Position numbers and translations under genes: made by a program. Below, one piece after another: positions 11,018 through 21,888 of a stretch of DNA of 61,441 nt. A model generated the notes under the pieces. That model had not been told where the DNA came from and did no database searches. It saw nothing but the letters and a program-made list of their open reading frames with translations. The DNA lies in NCBI GenBank assembly GCA_003280515.1, contig QCER01000011.1:1-61441 (forward strand). The letters are read 5' to 3'. This stretch comes from Prochlorococcus sp. AG-355-P18. GTDB taxonomy: Bacteria > Cyanobacteriota > Cyanobacteriia > PCC-6307 > Cyanobiaceae. Positions within the stretch are counted from its first letter, which is position 1; each line of letters begins with the position of its first letter.

Positions 11018-11461
11018 ATGTCTTTTTTTGAACTATTAGAGAACACACCCAAAATTTTTGGATTATTTGGAGTATTTCTTTTCATTTGCACGATAGCAGC
11101 TTTTATATTTAATTTTGGTTTTAAATTTCGAATAATTGGAGCAACTATATTTTCATTATTGCTTTCTTTGAGTAGTTGGGCATTTATACAAAGTTACTCT
11201 GAAAAGGTTGTAATAGAAGGTGCAAAATATGTTCCAATTGTTTATGACAATGGGTTCGATTTGATTATTGCTAAAGCGGATGATGACTTTCCAGAAGAAT
11301 CTATTAACCCAACTTTAGAACAATTATCGGAAAACTTAAGGAAAGGTAGCAGATCTGGTGCGAATGTAAAAATAAAGATAAGAAAACTCGAAAAAATTTC
11401 AGATGGGGTAAGTAAACCAATGGTTATAGGAGAAGTCCAGAAAAATGTCAAAATGAATTAG
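11018..11461 (+). CDS. Ycf51-like (DUF2518) membrane protein
   Basis: 147-residue protein with two N-terminal membrane helices (about 13-35 and 37-58) and a hydrophilic C-terminal domain of about 85 residues. It resembles the Ycf51/DUF2518 family conserved in cyanobacteria and some plastids, whose function is not established. Recognition rests on overall pattern, not on a catalytic motif. It starts at ATG 11018, 52 bp from the divergent TamB-like gene, and is followed 11 bp later by the DUF4332-like gene, so these two are probably cotranscribed. Confidence 0.6.
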   Translation: MSFFELLENTPKIFGLFGVFLFICTIAAFIFNFGFKFRIIGATIFSLLLSLSSWAFIQSYSEKVVIEGAKYVPIVYDNGFDLIIAKADDDFPEESINPTLEQLSENLRKGSRSGANVKIKIRKLEKISDGVSKPMVIGEVQKNVKMN

Positions 11462-11472
11462 TCTCTTAAACA

Positions 11473-11880
11473 ATGGAAAGTAAAACCTTTTTAGATATTT
11501 TGCCAAATAATTTTAGACATGAGAAATATTTTTTTGTTCAAAATAATTTAACTGACATTGAAAGATTAAGTAATCTTTCTGACCTAGAAATAAATGAGAT
11601 TCAAAGAAAATATTCACTATGCACATTGAATAATCTAAAGAAAATTAGAACTATAGCTATTTTTAAAAAAGAAATTGGAATTTCTCCACCACAAGCATAT
11701 CTACTTTTACATTGCGGCATATCTTCTATTAAATCATTATCACTATCTACTCCTTACGAATTAGAGCGCAAAATTGGTAGATTAGAAAGAATTCTTAGAG
11801 TAAAAACTGAAACAGATACAACTTTTGCTCTCTTAAAAGAATGGATTAAAAAAGCTACTCAAATCTGCAAATCTATTTGA
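11473..11880 (+). CDS. DUF4332-like protein with helix-hairpin-helix character
   Basis: 135-residue soluble protein. The second half (PPQAYLLLHCGISSIKSLSLSTPYEL and following) reads like the repeated helix-hairpin-helix-like units of DUF4332, small domains that resemble DNA-binding HhH folds. Function is unknown. No signal peptide or membrane helix is seen. It lies 11 bp after the Ycf51-like gene and 47 bp before a small secreted protein. DUF4332 is my best reading; a generic HhH protein is the alternative. Confidence 0.55.
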   Translation: MESKTFLDILPNNFRHEKYFFVQNNLTDIERLSNLSDLEINEIQRKYSLCTLNNLKKIRTIAIFKKEIGISPPQAYLLLHCGISSIKSLSLSTPYELERKIGRLERILRVKTETDTTFALLKEWIKKATQICKSI

Positions 11881-11933
11881 AATCTTGGTTAAAAAAAATT
11901 TTTTAATGTAGAATTTAGAAAAAGTTAGTGAAA

Positions 11934-12200
11934 ATGAAACCTCTGCTATTTTTCTTATTTTTGTTTTCCAACTCACTATACCCTGTTTTTAGTCAATCTA
12001 ACCTACTGGAAAATGTAAAAAAGAATCCAAACGAAGCTAGGAATTTATGTAATAAGTTTAGAGAGTTTAATTCAAAAGGTATTTCAGCTAGTTCAGATAA
12101 AGCTATAGATTATGTATCAAACAAAAAAAAGTTAACTCCCGTTAACGCAGAGATCTTTTCTATTTACGTCATTGGGCTGCACTGTCCAGACATTATTTAA
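11934..12200 (+). CDS. Small secreted hypothetical protein
   Basis: 88-residue protein with a clear Sec signal peptide: MKPLLFFLFLFSNSLYPVFSQS with probable cleavage near residue 20. The mature part of about 68 residues is mixed-charge and has two cysteines (at ...ARNLCNKF and ...GLHCPDII), which could form a disulfide in the periplasm. I do not recognise the family. I place the start at ATG 11934; an in-frame GTG at 11928 is also possible. It ends 7 bp before the CocE-type hydrolase. Confidence 0.6.
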   Translation: MKPLLFFLFLFSNSLYPVFSQSNLLENVKKNPNEARNLCNKFREFNSKGISASSDKAIDYVSNKKKLTPVNAEIFSIYVIGLHCPDII

Positions 12201-12207
12201 AGCCTAA

Positions 12208-13788
12208 ATGTCTGGTTCAAAATGGTTTGACAAGTCTCTTATCCTAAGAGATGGAGTAAAACTTATATCAAGGATTTGGTTGCCTAATAGTAATGGGCCA
12301 TGGCCTGCATTATTAATGAGACAACCTTATGGCAGAGAAATTGCTTCAACTATTACCTATTCTCATCCTGAATGGTGGGCTTCCAAAGGGTATATGGTCA
12401 TAATTCAAGACGTAAGAGGCATGGGTTCTTCTGAAGGAGTCTTTAATGGTTTTTCTCAAGAAGCTAGCGATACTTCAGAAACTCATGAATGGGTAAGGTC
12501 TCTAAAAGAATGTAATGGGAAACTTGGTTTATATGGTTTTTCATATCAAGGATTTACTCAACTAACCGGTGAATTAAATTCAAAGCCGCCAGATTGTTTA
12601 TCTCCAGCAATGACTGGGATGAATATTAAGGATCATTGGTGCTCAGATGGGGGAGCATATTGGTGGCATAACAATATTGCATGGGGACTTCAAATCGCGG
12701 CGCTAAAAATGAAAAAAGAAAATAATTTTTTTGAGTGGGGAAAGATAAAATTAGCCTTAGAAAATAAAAGTTATTTAACGGAAGGAATTGAAATTTTAAA
12801 AAAATATGATCCTAATAGCTTTGTTTTGGAATGGCTTAAAAACTTAAATAATGCTTGCCCATTTGAAGAATTTAAACCAATTTCAACATGGATTAAACAA
12901 CCTATGTTAATTATTGGAGGACTTTGGGATCCACATTTAAAAGGTGCCTTTGATCTTTATAAAAAATCTAAAGAAGCTGGTGGAAACCCAGAGATTATTA
13001 TTGGGAATGCAACACATCTAAATTGGTGGGAGGGATCACAAGAATCTTTATTAAATTTTTTTGATAAGCATTTAAAATTAGATGAAGATTTGAATTCTAA
13101 GAATTTAAAAGATGAGAATAAAATATGGAATATTTCATTAAATAAATGGGAAGATTTAGATAACAAATTTAATCCTGAATTTATTTTTGGACTAAAAAGC
13201 GATGGTAAAGCAAATGTAGAGGTTGAAGATGGAAGTCTGTCCATAAATACAAAAGGATCAGGATGGTTCACAATTGTTCATGACCCATGGAGACCTACTC
13301 CATCTGACGGTGGACATTTAGGCCCAAATCCAGGAAAGTTTAACAGAAGCATTATTGATAAACGACTGGATGTAGGTGTTTTTCAAACCAATTCTTTTGA
13401 AGAAGATCAATATTTAACAGGAGTCCCAACATTAGAAATCCAAGTAAAAAGTGATCAGCCCAATTTCGATATCTGCCTTGCTTTATCTCTAGTTGAAGAA
13501 GGTAATGACAAGGTGAATCAATTTTCAACCGGATTCTTAAGGGTTAAAAACTCCAAAATAAGTGAAGAATGCATTTATCAAATCGCAATGCAACCAACAA
13601 ATATTTGTTTGATTAAAGATAGCAAGCTTCGCTTATCTATATCTGCAGCAGCTTATCCAGCCATTGGAGTTAATCCTGGATTTGGGGAGGGAAATATTGG
13701 ATCTCCTTCAGCAAATCATAGAGTTATTACTCTAAGTTTTAGCCTTGATAAAACATTTATGAAAATGACCCCTTTTTTTCATAAATAA
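12208..13788 (+). CDS. CocE/NonD family hydrolase (X-Pro dipeptidyl-peptidase S15 type)
   Basis: 526-residue alpha/beta-hydrolase of the CocE/NonD class, which includes esterases, acylases and Xaa-Pro peptidases. The nucleophile motif GFSYQG (Ser112), the acid GGLWDPH (Asp241) and the base NATHLNWW (His270) form a complete triad. The C-terminal half is the jelly-roll PepX_C domain (LRLSISAAAYPAIGVNPG). No signal peptide is seen, so it is probably cytosolic. The natural substrate cannot be told from sequence. It follows a small secreted protein by 7 bp. Confidence 0.87.
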   Translation: MSGSKWFDKSLILRDGVKLISRIWLPNSNGPWPALLMRQPYGREIASTITYSHPEWWASKGYMVIIQDVRGMGSSEGVFNGFSQEASDTSETHEWVRSLKECNGKLGLYGFSYQGFTQLTGELNSKPPDCLSPAMTGMNIKDHWCSDGGAYWWHNNIAWGLQIAALKMKKENNFFEWGKIKLALENKSYLTEGIEILKKYDPNSFVLEWLKNLNNACPFEEFKPISTWIKQPMLIIGGLWDPHLKGAFDLYKKSKEAGGNPEIIIGNATHLNWWEGSQESLLNFFDKHLKLDEDLNSKNLKDENKIWNISLNKWEDLDNKFNPEFIFGLKSDGKANVEVEDGSLSINTKGSGWFTIVHDPWRPTPSDGGHLGPNPGKFNRSIIDKRLDVGVFQTNSFEEDQYLTGVPTLEIQVKSDQPNFDICLALSLVEEGNDKVNQFSTGFLRVKNSKISEECIYQIAMQPTNICLIKDSKLRLSISAAAYPAIGVNPGFGEGNIGSPSANHRVITLSFSLDKTFMKMTPFFHK

Positions 13789-13840
13789 TTAATTTTTTGG
13801 TTAATCATTTGATATTATTAATCGTTAATATCTACCAGTC

Positions 13841-16105
13841 ATGATCGAGACAATTCAAGCAGACTGGATTAAATCAGAAGCTATCAACCTAGAAAATTGT
13901 TGCAATGATAATCCATTAAAAATATTAGGTCCTCATTTTTATGTAGAACAATGGGTAATTAGGGTATGGATGCCTGAAGCCGACGAAGTTAAAATATTTT
14001 TTAAAAACAACACCTATAAGGCGGAAAGCATAAACCATAAATGGCTTTTTGAAGCTATCCTGCCTGAAAATCCAAATCACAATTACGAAATAAATATTTC
14101 ACGAGGAGGGATCACACATACACAACATGACCCTTGGTCATATAGAGAAGAGTGGATGGGAGAAGTTGATAGACATCTATTTGCAGAAGGTAATCATCAT
14201 CATATTTGGGAAAAAATGGGAGCACATCTCATTGAAGAAAAGAATCAAAAAGGGGTCATGTTTTGCATTTGGGCTCCAAATGCAAAATCAATCTCGATAA
14301 TTGGAGATATAAATTCTTGGGATGGAAGACATCATCCAATGCAAAAAAGATTAGGGGGAATTTGGGAACTATTCATGCCATCAATGCAAGAGGGCGACAC
14401 ATATAAATACGAAATAAGAACACAACAAGGTCATATTTATGAGAAAGCTGATCCATATGGTTTCCTCCATGAAATCAGACCTCAAAATGGTTCCATAGTT
14501 TCAAAGTTGAAAAACTTTAATTGGAATGATAGTTCTTGGATTTCAAACAGAGATTCTTCTAGTCAAATTAACAAGCCTATTTCAGTTTATGAAATGCATT
14601 TAGGAAGTTGGCTCCATGAATCAATAGATAATAAATATCTAGAGGAGAATGGTGAACTAAGAGACCCAGTACCCGCAGCCGATTTAAAACCTGGAACACG
14701 ATTATTAACTTATCCAGAATTAACCAAGAAACTAATCCCTTACGTAAAAGAAAGAGGATTTACTCATATTGAACTAATGCCAATATCTGAACATCCTTTC
14801 GATGGCTCATGGGGATACCAAGTTACAGGCTGGTATGCACCAACAAGTAGATTTGGCACCCCAAATGAATTTAGAGAGTTTGTAAATAAATGTCATGAAG
14901 AGGGCATAGGTGTAATTCTTGATTGGGTGCCCGGTCATTTTCCAAAAGATAAGCATGGTTTAGCATTTTTTGATGGCTGCCATCTTTATGAGCATGGAGA
15001 TTCACGAATAGGTGAACACAAAGAATGGGGAACCCTAATATTTAACTACAGCAGAAACGAAGTAAGAAATTTCTTAGTAGCAAATCTCGTTTATTGGTTT
15101 GAAGAGTTTCATATTGATGGCATAAGAGTAGATGCTGTAGCTTCCATGCTTTACAGAGATTATCTACGTCCTGATGGAGAATGGATACCCAATGAAAATG
15201 GTGGGAATGAAAATATAGAAGCCGTTAAATTTCTTCAACAGGCTAATCATGTACTGTTCCAACACTTCCCAGGTGCACTTTCTATCGCTGAAGAATCAAC
15301 AACTTGGCCAATGGTAACCAAACCAACTGACATGGGAGGGTTAGGGTTTAACTTGAAATGGAACATGGGATGGATGCACGATATGCTTGATTATTTTGAA
15401 ATAGATCCTTGGTTTAGGCAATTCCATCAAAATAGTGTGACTTTCTCAATTACATATAACTATACGGAGAACTTTATGCTTGCACTTAGTCATGATGAGG
15501 TTGTCCATGGTAAAAGTCATCTTTTGCATAAAATGCCTGGCGATGACTGGAAGAAATATGCAAATACTCGAGCATTACTAACTTATATGTGGACCCACCC
15601 TGGTAAAAAGACAATATTTATGGGAATGGAATTTGGGCAAAGACAAGAATGGAATGTTTGGGATGATCTGCAATGGGAGTTACTAGAATTTGAGCCCCAT
15701 AAAGGTATCAGAAACTTGATTGATGACCTAAATGTTCTTTATAAAAATGAACCTGCATTATGGAAAAATGACTTTGATCCTTATGGATTCCAATGGATAG
15801 ATTGTAATGACAAATCTAATTCGGTTATAAGTTTCATGAGAAGAGAAAACGATACTAATGAGTGGCTTGTTGTTGTTGCTAACTTTACACCTAATACTCA
15901 TGGGTCATACAAGGTAGGTGTTCCTGTGGAAGGATTCTATAAAGAAATATTTAATTCAGATGGCTCCAGATACGGGGGCAGTAATAAAGGAAATATGGGG
16001 GGTAAAGAAACTATAAATTACAATATTCATGATTATCAAAATGCTCTAGAACTTGCTTTGCCCCCATTAAGCGTGAGTATATTCAAACATCAATCAAAAG
16101 AATAA
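13841..16105 (+). CDS. glgB: 1,4-alpha-glucan branching enzyme
   Basis: GH13 enzyme that forms alpha-1,6 branches in glycogen. The 754-residue length and architecture match full-length GlgB: an N-terminal CBM48-type region (about 1-230) and a TIM barrel with [10 protein letters not shown] (nucleophile Asp431), AEEST (acid/base Glu484) and [10 protein letters not shown]. It stores fixed carbon made by the CO2-fixation genes elsewhere in the window. A short inverted repeat, GATATTA/TAATATC at 13811-13832, sits just ahead of the ATG. Confidence 0.97.
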   Translation: MIETIQADWIKSEAINLENCCNDNPLKILGPHFYVEQWVIRVWMPEADEVKIFFKNNTYKAESINHKWLFEAILPENPNHNYEINISRGGITHTQHDPWSYREEWMGEVDRHLFAEGNHHHIWEKMGAHLIEEKNQKGVMFCIWAPNAKSISIIGDINSWDGRHHPMQKRLGGIWELFMPSMQEGDTYKYEIRTQQGHIYEKADPYGFLHEIRPQNGSIVSKLKNFNWNDSSWISNRDSSSQINKPISVYEMHLGSWLHESIDNKYLEENGELRDPVPAADLKPGTRLLTYPELTKKLIPYVKERGFTHIELMPISEHPFDGSWGYQVTGWYAPTSRFGTPNEFREFVNKCHEEGIGVILDWVPGHFPKDKHGLAFFDGCHLYEHGDSRIGEHKEWGTLIFNYSRNEVRNFLVANLVYWFEEFHIDGIRVDAVASMLYRDYLRPDGEWIPNENGGNENIEAVKFLQQANHVLFQHFPGALSIAEESTTWPMVTKPTDMGGLGFNLKWNMGWMHDMLDYFEIDPWFRQFHQNSVTFSITYNYTENFMLALSHDEVVHGKSHLLHKMPGDDWKKYANTRALLTYMWTHPGKKTIFMGMEFGQRQEWNVWDDLQWELLEFEPHKGIRNLIDDLNVLYKNEPALWKNDFDPYGFQWIDCNDKSNSVISFMRRENDTNEWLVVVANFTPNTHGSYKVGVPVEGFYKEIFNSDGSRYGGSNKGNMGGKETINYNIHDYQNALELALPPLSVSIFKHQSKE

Positions 16106-16221
16106 GAAGGCTCATTTAACTAAGTGCTTCATATAAATGTTCATATAACGCTTTTGCTCTGCTTTACATTGTAAGATTTTTAAGTTGGATTTTAATTTTT
16201 TTTAAAATATCGAATTGAAAA

Positions 16222-17262
16222 ATGGGTCAAGATTTACCACTACTACTGTCTGCCGCTCTAGGTAAAAAAGTAAATAGGCCTCCAGTATGGATGATGAGGC
16301 AAGCAGGAAGATATATGAGAATCTATAGAGATTTAAGGGAGCGTTACCCTAGCTTTAGAGAGAGGTCTGAAAATCCAGAACTATCATATGAGATTTCAAT
16401 GCAGCCTTTTCATGCTTTCAAACCGGATGGTGTGATTCTTTTTTCAGATATCCTCACACCTCTTCCAGGGATGGGCATAAATTTTGAAATAATAGAAAGT
16501 AAAGGTCCAATTATTGAGGACCCAATAAGAACTTTTAACCAGGTAGAAAATTTAAAAGAATTAAATCCAAGTGAGAGTTTAAGTTTTGTTGGGCAAGTTC
16601 TTACTTCACTAAAAAAAGATGTAAATAATGAGGCAACAGTTTTAGGTTTTGTTGGAGCACCTTGGACTCTTGCTGCATATGTAGTTGAAGGTAAAAGCAG
16701 TAAAAATTATTCTTTAATAAAATCAATGGCTTTTAATGAACCAGATTTACTTCATAAACTTCTTGATCATTTTGCAAAATCTATTGGTGAATATCTTAAA
16801 TATCAAATAAAATCTGGAGCGCAAGTAGTACAAATTTTTGATTCATGGGCAGGCCAACTAAGCCCACAAGATTACGATATCTTTGCTGGACCGTATCAAA
16901 AAAAAGTTGTTGAAATTGTAAAAGCGGAATACCCTGAAACACCAATAATTCTTTACATTTCAGGAAGTTCTGGTGTTCTAGAAAGAATGGCAAAAACGGG
17001 AGTAGATATAATCTCATTAGACTGGACAGTAGATATTCAAGAGGCTTGTAAAAGAATCCCTAGAGGGATTGGAATCCAAGGTAATGTTGACCCTGGCATT
17101 TTATTCGGAAACAAAGAATCAATAAAAGAAAGGATAGATAATACTTTCAATAAAATTAAAGACAGGAAATATATTCTTAATTTGGGTCATGGGATTTTAC
17201 CTGGGACTCCAGAAGAAAATGCTCAAACATTTTTTGAACATGGAAAAAAACTCACCTACTAG
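16222..17262 (+). CDS. hemE: Uroporphyrinogen decarboxylase
   Basis: Decarboxylates uroporphyrinogen III to coproporphyrinogen III in the branch shared by heme and chlorophyll. The 346-residue protein has the signature [14 protein letters not shown] (about 20-33), [12 protein letters not shown] and [13 protein letters not shown], and ends in the typical [15 protein letters not shown] block. A 116-bp spacer separates it from glgB and contains a small TTACA-T-TGTAA palindrome at 16164-16174. An epimerase-like gene follows after 8 bp. Confidence 0.97.
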   Translation: MGQDLPLLLSAALGKKVNRPPVWMMRQAGRYMRIYRDLRERYPSFRERSENPELSYEISMQPFHAFKPDGVILFSDILTPLPGMGINFEIIESKGPIIEDPIRTFNQVENLKELNPSESLSFVGQVLTSLKKDVNNEATVLGFVGAPWTLAAYVVEGKSSKNYSLIKSMAFNEPDLLHKLLDHFAKSIGEYLKYQIKSGAQVVQIFDSWAGQLSPQDYDIFAGPYQKKVVEIVKAEYPETPIILYISGSSGVLERMAKTGVDIISLDWTVDIQEACKRIPRGIGIQGNVDPGILFGNKESIKERIDNTFNKIKDRKYILNLGHGILPGTPEENAQTFFEHGKKLTY

Positions 17263-17270
17263 TCAAAGTC

Positions 17271-18254
17271 TTGGCATATAAAAACTTATTAATAACAGGT
17301 GCGAACGGATGTGTTGGCCAATATTTAGTTGATTGGTTTTTGAAAAATACAAAATTCAGGCTTTATCTCATGGTAAGAGACAAAAGCAAGTTGCCAATTT
17401 CTGTTCAAGAAAATAAAAAAGTCAAGTTAATGGTTTGCGATATCAGGGAATCATATAGGTATAAAAAGGAACTAAGTCAAATTAATTACCTAATACATAC
17501 TGCTACAGCATGGGGAGATCCCAAAAGAGCCTATGAAGTAAATATTAAAGCTTTTGAAGAATTACTAGAAATGCTTGATATTAAAAAATTAGAAAAGATT
17601 ATTTATTTTTCAACAGCTAGTATTCTTGATACCCAAACAGAATTAATGAGGGAATCATTGATTTATGGGACAGAGTACATTCAAACAAAATATGAATGTT
17701 TCCAGAGACTTAGAGAAAGCTCATTTGCAGAAAAGACATTCGCTGTTTTCCCTACCTTGGTTTTTGGAGGGAATCTTGGAAAAAAAAGTAAATATCCTGT
17801 GAGTTATTTAACCAGTGGATTGAGAGAAATTGGGAAATGGCTTTGGTTAGCAAGGTTTTTAAAACTCGATTCTAAATTTCACTTTATACACGCAAATGAT
17901 ATCGCCCAGATTTGCGGGTTTCTAATTAAAAATCATAAAGAAGAGCAGTACAAAGGCTTTAGAAAATTTGTGCTAGGTCAGAAATTTATTTCAATTGATG
18001 ATGCCATAATTACACTTTTAAAAAGACACAATATGAGGAGATTTTTTGCGATACCGCTTACAAAAAAAATTCTAAAAATATTATTAAGAATTCTCCCCAT
18101 CCAAACTACTCCTTGGGATAACTTCAGTATCAAAAAATATGACTTTAATCATGTCCCTATCACTAATCCTGAGACATTCAAGCTTAAAAGTTATGCCAAG
18201 TCACTGAAAGATATTTTAAGGCTATCAAAGTTACCAAGCTGTAATAACAATTAA
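17271..18254 (+). CDS. NAD-dependent epimerase/dehydratase family protein (extended SDR)
   Basis: 327-residue extended short-chain dehydrogenase. The Rossmann motif GANGCVGQY is at about 10-18 and the catalytic YxxxK is Tyr136/Lys140. Such proteins act on nucleotide sugars, or on other ring substrates in atypical members. The substrate is unknown. The start is TTG at 17271; the Rossmann strand begins a few residues later, so a downstream start is not feasible. It follows hemE by 8 bp and precedes petE, with no obvious pathway link. Confidence 0.8.
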   Translation: MAYKNLLITGANGCVGQYLVDWFLKNTKFRLYLMVRDKSKLPISVQENKKVKLMVCDIRESYRYKKELSQINYLIHTATAWGDPKRAYEVNIKAFEELLEMLDIKKLEKIIYFSTASILDTQTELMRESLIYGTEYIQTKYECFQRLRESSFAEKTFAVFPTLVFGGNLGKKSKYPVSYLTSGLREIGKWLWLARFLKLDSKFHFIHANDIAQICGFLIKNHKEEQYKGFRKFVLGQKFISIDDAIITLLKRHNMRRFFAIPLTKKILKILLRILPIQTTPWDNFSIKKYDFNHVPITNPETFKLKSYAKSLKDILRLSKLPSCNNN

Positions 18255-18313
18255 AATTCTCGCAGTTAGGTTACCAAAGCCTTGTAATATATATAAATAA
18301 GTAAATTTTAATT

Positions 18314-18664
18314 ATGTTACGTTCAATCATTGCAGGGTTATTTGCAATAGTTTTAACTCTAGGTCTAGGTATTTCGTCAGTTTCAGCTAAGACTGTTGAA
18401 GTAAAACTTGGGACAGATGCTGGAATGCTTGCATTCGAACCAAGTACAGTAACTATTAGTGCTGGTGATACAGTTAAATTCGTCAATAATAAACTTGCGC
18501 CTCACAATGCAGTTTTTGATGGGCATGATGAATTAAGTCATGCTGATCTAGCTTTTGCTCCAGGAGAGTCTTGGGAAGAAACATTTGATACTGCGGGAAC
18601 TTATGATTACTATTGCGAGCCACACAGAGGGGCTGGAATGGTAGGTAAAGTTATTGTTGAATAA
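18314..18664 (+). CDS. petE: Plastocyanin
   Basis: Thylakoid-lumen blue copper protein carrying electrons from cytochrome b6f to photosystem I. An N-terminal Sec signal (cleavage predicted after SSVSA, about residue 25) precedes a mature domain of about 91 residues. Type-1 copper ligands are visible: His64 (APHNAVF), Cys101 and His104 (YYCEPHRG) and Met109. Length is usual for pre-plastocyanin. A TATATATAA-rich stretch at about 18287-18299 is a plausible -10 region. Confidence 0.97.
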   Translation: MLRSIIAGLFAIVLTLGLGISSVSAKTVEVKLGTDAGMLAFEPSTVTISAGDTVKFVNNKLAPHNAVFDGHDELSHADLAFAPGESWEETFDTAGTYDYYCEPHRGAGMVGKVIVE

Positions 18665-18732
18665 TTTTCTAAATAGTTAAACACCCTTTTTGACTCAATA
18701 CTTTTATTACGGTTATACCTAAATTTTGATTG

Positions 18733-21315
18733 ATGAAAATAGTTCCAAGCGAATTTTCAAATTCTGCTTGGAACTATTTTATTTTTGCCAAAGAAATTGC
18801 TTATAAAAATTATCAACAAAACGTAGACTCTGATAATTTTTTATTAGCTCTTATAAAAGAGGACAATCTTACAAAAAAGATCTTAAAAAAAAATAATGTA
18901 AATCTAAAAGATCTTGAGAGGGAAATAATTTCTTCATTAAATGCGAAGGCAAAAATGAAAAATAAACAAGATAATTTATATATTGGTGACACCCTTCACA
19001 AAATATTTTTAAGGGCGAATGATATTAAAAATTCTTTAAATGATGTAGTGATATCAACAGAACACTTAGTTTACGGTTTCACTTATGATGATAAATATGG
19101 ATTTCAAATTTTAAATCAAAAAGGTATTCCAGAATTTCTTGCATTTATAAAGAAAATGAAGTCAGATCCGGCAGTAAAAAATGAATTTAATAGTTCTAAT
19201 GAGTCTTTAGAAAAATATAGTATTGATCTAACTCAATCTGCACGAGATGGGATTTTAGATCCAGTTATTGGTCGGGATGAAGAGATTAGAAGAACAATTC
19301 AAATATTGAGTAGAAGAACAAAAAATAATCCAGTTCTTATTGGAGAACCTGGGGTTGGCAAAACAGCCATTGTAGAAGGGTTGGCTCAAAGAATTATTAA
19401 TGGCGATGTACCTTCTGCGCTACAAGATAGGAAACTAATTTCATTAGATATGGGTTCACTTTTAGCTGGAGCAAAATATCGTGGAGAATTTGAAGAAAGA
19501 ATAAAAAATATTCTAAAGAAAGTAAAAGAATCAGACGGTAAGATTATTCTTTTTATTGATGAAATTCATACGGTAGTTGGTGCAGGCGCTAGTGGAGGTT
19601 CTTTAGATGCAAGCAACCTATTAAAACCAATGCTTGCAAGAGGAGAACTTAGATGTATTGGTGCTACAACTATTAATGAACATAAACAAAATATAGAAAA
19701 AGATCCTGCTTTAGAACGAAGATTTCAGAAGATAAAAGTTGATGCTCCTTCAGTAGATGATACTGTATCGATTTTAAGAGGATTGAGAGACAGATACGAA
19801 GTTCATCATAGTGTGAGAATTTCTGATAATGCTTTAGTTGCTGCCGCAACCCTTAGCGAAAGATATATTAACGATAGATTTCTTCCTGACAAAGCAATAG
19901 ATCTAATCGATGAAGCAGCCTCAAGATTAAATATTGTCATAACTTCCAAACCTGAAGAAATTGATGAAATTGATCGAAAAGTTCTACAGTTTGAGATGGA
20001 AAAATTATCTTTAAAAAGAGAAACGGATGATTTTTCTATAGAAAGATTAAAAAAAATCAATAATGAACTTATATCCCTTAAAGATAAACAGACAGAATTA
20101 GCCGCTCAATGGAAAAAAGAAAAAGATGAAATTGACGAGATTAGCACCATAAAAGAAGAAATTGAATCTGTTCAATTGCAAATAGATCAATCCAAAAGGA
20201 GTTTTGACCTCAACAAAGCAGCAGAATTAGAATTTGGAACTTTAAATTCTTTGCAAAAAAAATTGAAAGAAAAAAGTGAGTCTCTAATAAATTCCCAAAA
20301 AAATGGAGATACAAGTCTTTTAAGACAAGAGGTAACTTTTGATGATATTGCAGAAGTCGTCTCAAAGTGGACCTCTATTCCAGTACAGAACTTAAACCAG
20401 TCAGAAAAAGATAAACTCTTGAGCCTCGAGTCAATCCTCAAAGAAAAAATTATTGGTCAAGATAGTGCAATTAGGGCTGTTGCAGATTCCATTAAAAGAT
20501 CAAGGACTGGTCTAAATGATCCAAGCAAGCCATTAGCCAGTTTTCTCTTTTTAGGTCCAACTGGTGTTGGGAAAACAGAGCTAAGTAAAGTAACAGCCAA
20601 AATAATATTCGATTCAAATTCTTCAATTACAAGATTGGATATGTCTGAATATATGGAAAAGCATTCAGTGAGCAAAATTATAGGTGCGCCTCCTGGATAT
20701 TTAGGTTTCGAATCAGGCGGTCAACTAACTGAAGCTGTACGCAAAAATCCTTATTCATTAATACTCCTAGATGAAATAGAGAAAGCCCACAAAGATATTT
20801 TAGATATTCTCTTACAGGTTCTTGATGATGGAATCATTACTGATGGTCAAGGTCGTACAATCAATTTCAAAAATTCAATAATTGTTCTCACAAGTAATTT
20901 AGGAAGTCAATCAATAAATGATTTATCAGTTAGAAAAGAAGATGCAAATGAAATTAAAAAAGTTGTAGATAATGAAATTAAAAAATTTTTCAAGCCTGAG
21001 TTTTTAAATCGACTTGATGAAATAGTTATTTTTAATAATTTAGAATTAGATGACATAAAAGAAATTGCAAAAATACAGCTTCAACTTTTAGAAAAAAGAC
21101 TTGACAAAAAAAACTTAAAATTCAAAATTACGGATGAAGCAATTAACCAACTTGTCGAAAATAGTTTCGATCATGCGTATGGTGCAAGGCCTTTAAAAAG
21201 AATTATTCAAAAACAAATTGAGACAAAAATTTCTAATAATATATTGAATAATCATTACCTTAATAAAGACGAGATTAATATTTATCTGGTTAATGGGGAG
21301 ATAAATGTTGATTAA
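18733..21315 (+). CDS. clpB2: ClpB-type AAA+ disaggregase (second ClpB paralogue)
   Basis: Hsp100 chaperone with two AAA+ modules. Walker A motifs are GEPGVGKT (about 204-211) and GPTGVGKT (about 608-615); a middle coiled-coil domain between them (rich in Lys/Glu, about 400-530) is the ClpB/Hsp104 hallmark. The N-terminal domain is divergent from standard ClpB. No ClpP-binding loop was recognised. I assign it as the second, divergent ClpB of picocyanobacteria because of this N-terminus, but the main ClpB is not in the window for comparison. Start is ATG 18733; a TTG lies one codon upstream. Confidence 0.85.
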   Translation: MKIVPSEFSNSAWNYFIFAKEIAYKNYQQNVDSDNFLLALIKEDNLTKKILKKNNVNLKDLEREIISSLNAKAKMKNKQDNLYIGDTLHKIFLRANDIKNSLNDVVISTEHLVYGFTYDDKYGFQILNQKGIPEFLAFIKKMKSDPAVKNEFNSSNESLEKYSIDLTQSARDGILDPVIGRDEEIRRTIQILSRRTKNNPVLIGEPGVGKTAIVEGLAQRIINGDVPSALQDRKLISLDMGSLLAGAKYRGEFEERIKNILKKVKESDGKIILFIDEIHTVVGAGASGGSLDASNLLKPMLARGELRCIGATTINEHKQNIEKDPALERRFQKIKVDAPSVDDTVSILRGLRDRYEVHHSVRISDNALVAAATLSERYINDRFLPDKAIDLIDEAASRLNIVITSKPEEIDEIDRKVLQFEMEKLSLKRETDDFSIERLKKINNELISLKDKQTELAAQWKKEKDEIDEISTIKEEIESVQLQIDQSKRSFDLNKAAELEFGTLNSLQKKLKEKSESLINSQKNGDTSLLRQEVTFDDIAEVVSKWTSIPVQNLNQSEKDKLLSLESILKEKIIGQDSAIRAVADSIKRSRTGLNDPSKPLASFLFLGPTGVGKTELSKVTAKIIFDSNSSITRLDMSEYMEKHSVSKIIGAPPGYLGFESGGQLTEAVRKNPYSLILLDEIEKAHKDILDILLQVLDDGIITDGQGRTINFKNSIIVLTSNLGSQSINDLSVRKEDANEIKKVVDNEIKKFFKPEFLNRLDEIVIFNNLELDDIKEIAKIQLQLLEKRLDKKNLKFKITDEAINQLVENSFDHAYGARPLKRIIQKQIETKISNNILNNHYLNKDEINIYLVNGEINVD

Positions 21316-21363
21316 ATATCTAATTAAAAAATCCCATATGACTTTAAAATCAACAACTTTAAT

Positions 21364-21834
21364 CTAAGATTTGAACCAATCAGGAATTTTCTCATAACTT
21401 GCTTTATTCGATTTATTTTCTTTTGATTCTGTTTTCCAACAACATGTTCTGCCCTTATCCTTATCCTGTAAGTATTCATTAGCCCATCTCCAAATTAATT
21501 CAGAGGTGAACTCCATTCCCACATTATCCATAATTCTCAGATCTAAAGCATCTAAGTCATGTAATTTTTCCCAGTAATTCAGCAAAGGGTCATCTTTATT
21601 TATTAGAAAAGTATGGTCAAATTGCTCCTTTAGTCTATTTTCTAGTGGCTTTAGACTTGAAAAATCGACAACAAAACCATTAAGGTCTAATTTTTTTGCA
21701 GTGAACCAAAAGGTGAATGATCTTGAATATCCATGCACAAATCTGCAGTGGCCTTCATGGCGCCATTGCCTATGTGAACAGGGAAAATCCTCGTAACTTT
21801 TGCTGCATGAAAATTTCAGAGAATGAATATACAT
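21364..21834 (-). CDS. 6-pyruvoyl-tetrahydropterin synthase / QueD family protein
   Basis: 156-residue T-fold protein. Conserved family elements are FPCSHR (first zinc His), C-R-F-V-HG (catalytic Cys and second zinc His), VVDFSSLK, DHTFL (catalytic His) and MEFTSELIWRWA. QueD makes 6-carboxy-tetrahydropterin for queuosine; PTPS makes a biopterin precursor. The third zinc His of the usual HGHS motif is Tyr here (HGYS), so activity may differ. FolB is present in the window, so this gene is unlikely to be a folate bypass enzyme. The start is ATG 21834, one codon after a TTG. Confidence 0.75.
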   Translation of the reverse strand: MYIHSLKFSCSKSYEDFPCSHRQWRHEGHCRFVHGYSRSFTFWFTAKKLDLNGFVVDFSSLKPLENRLKEQFDHTFLINKDDPLLNYWEKLHDLDALDLRIMDNVGMEFTSELIWRWANEYLQDKDKGRTCCWKTESKENKSNKASYEKIPDWFKS

Positions 21835-21888
21835 CAATTAACTGTTAGGATAATTTTTAATAAAACACATTGAGTAGGATTCAACATA

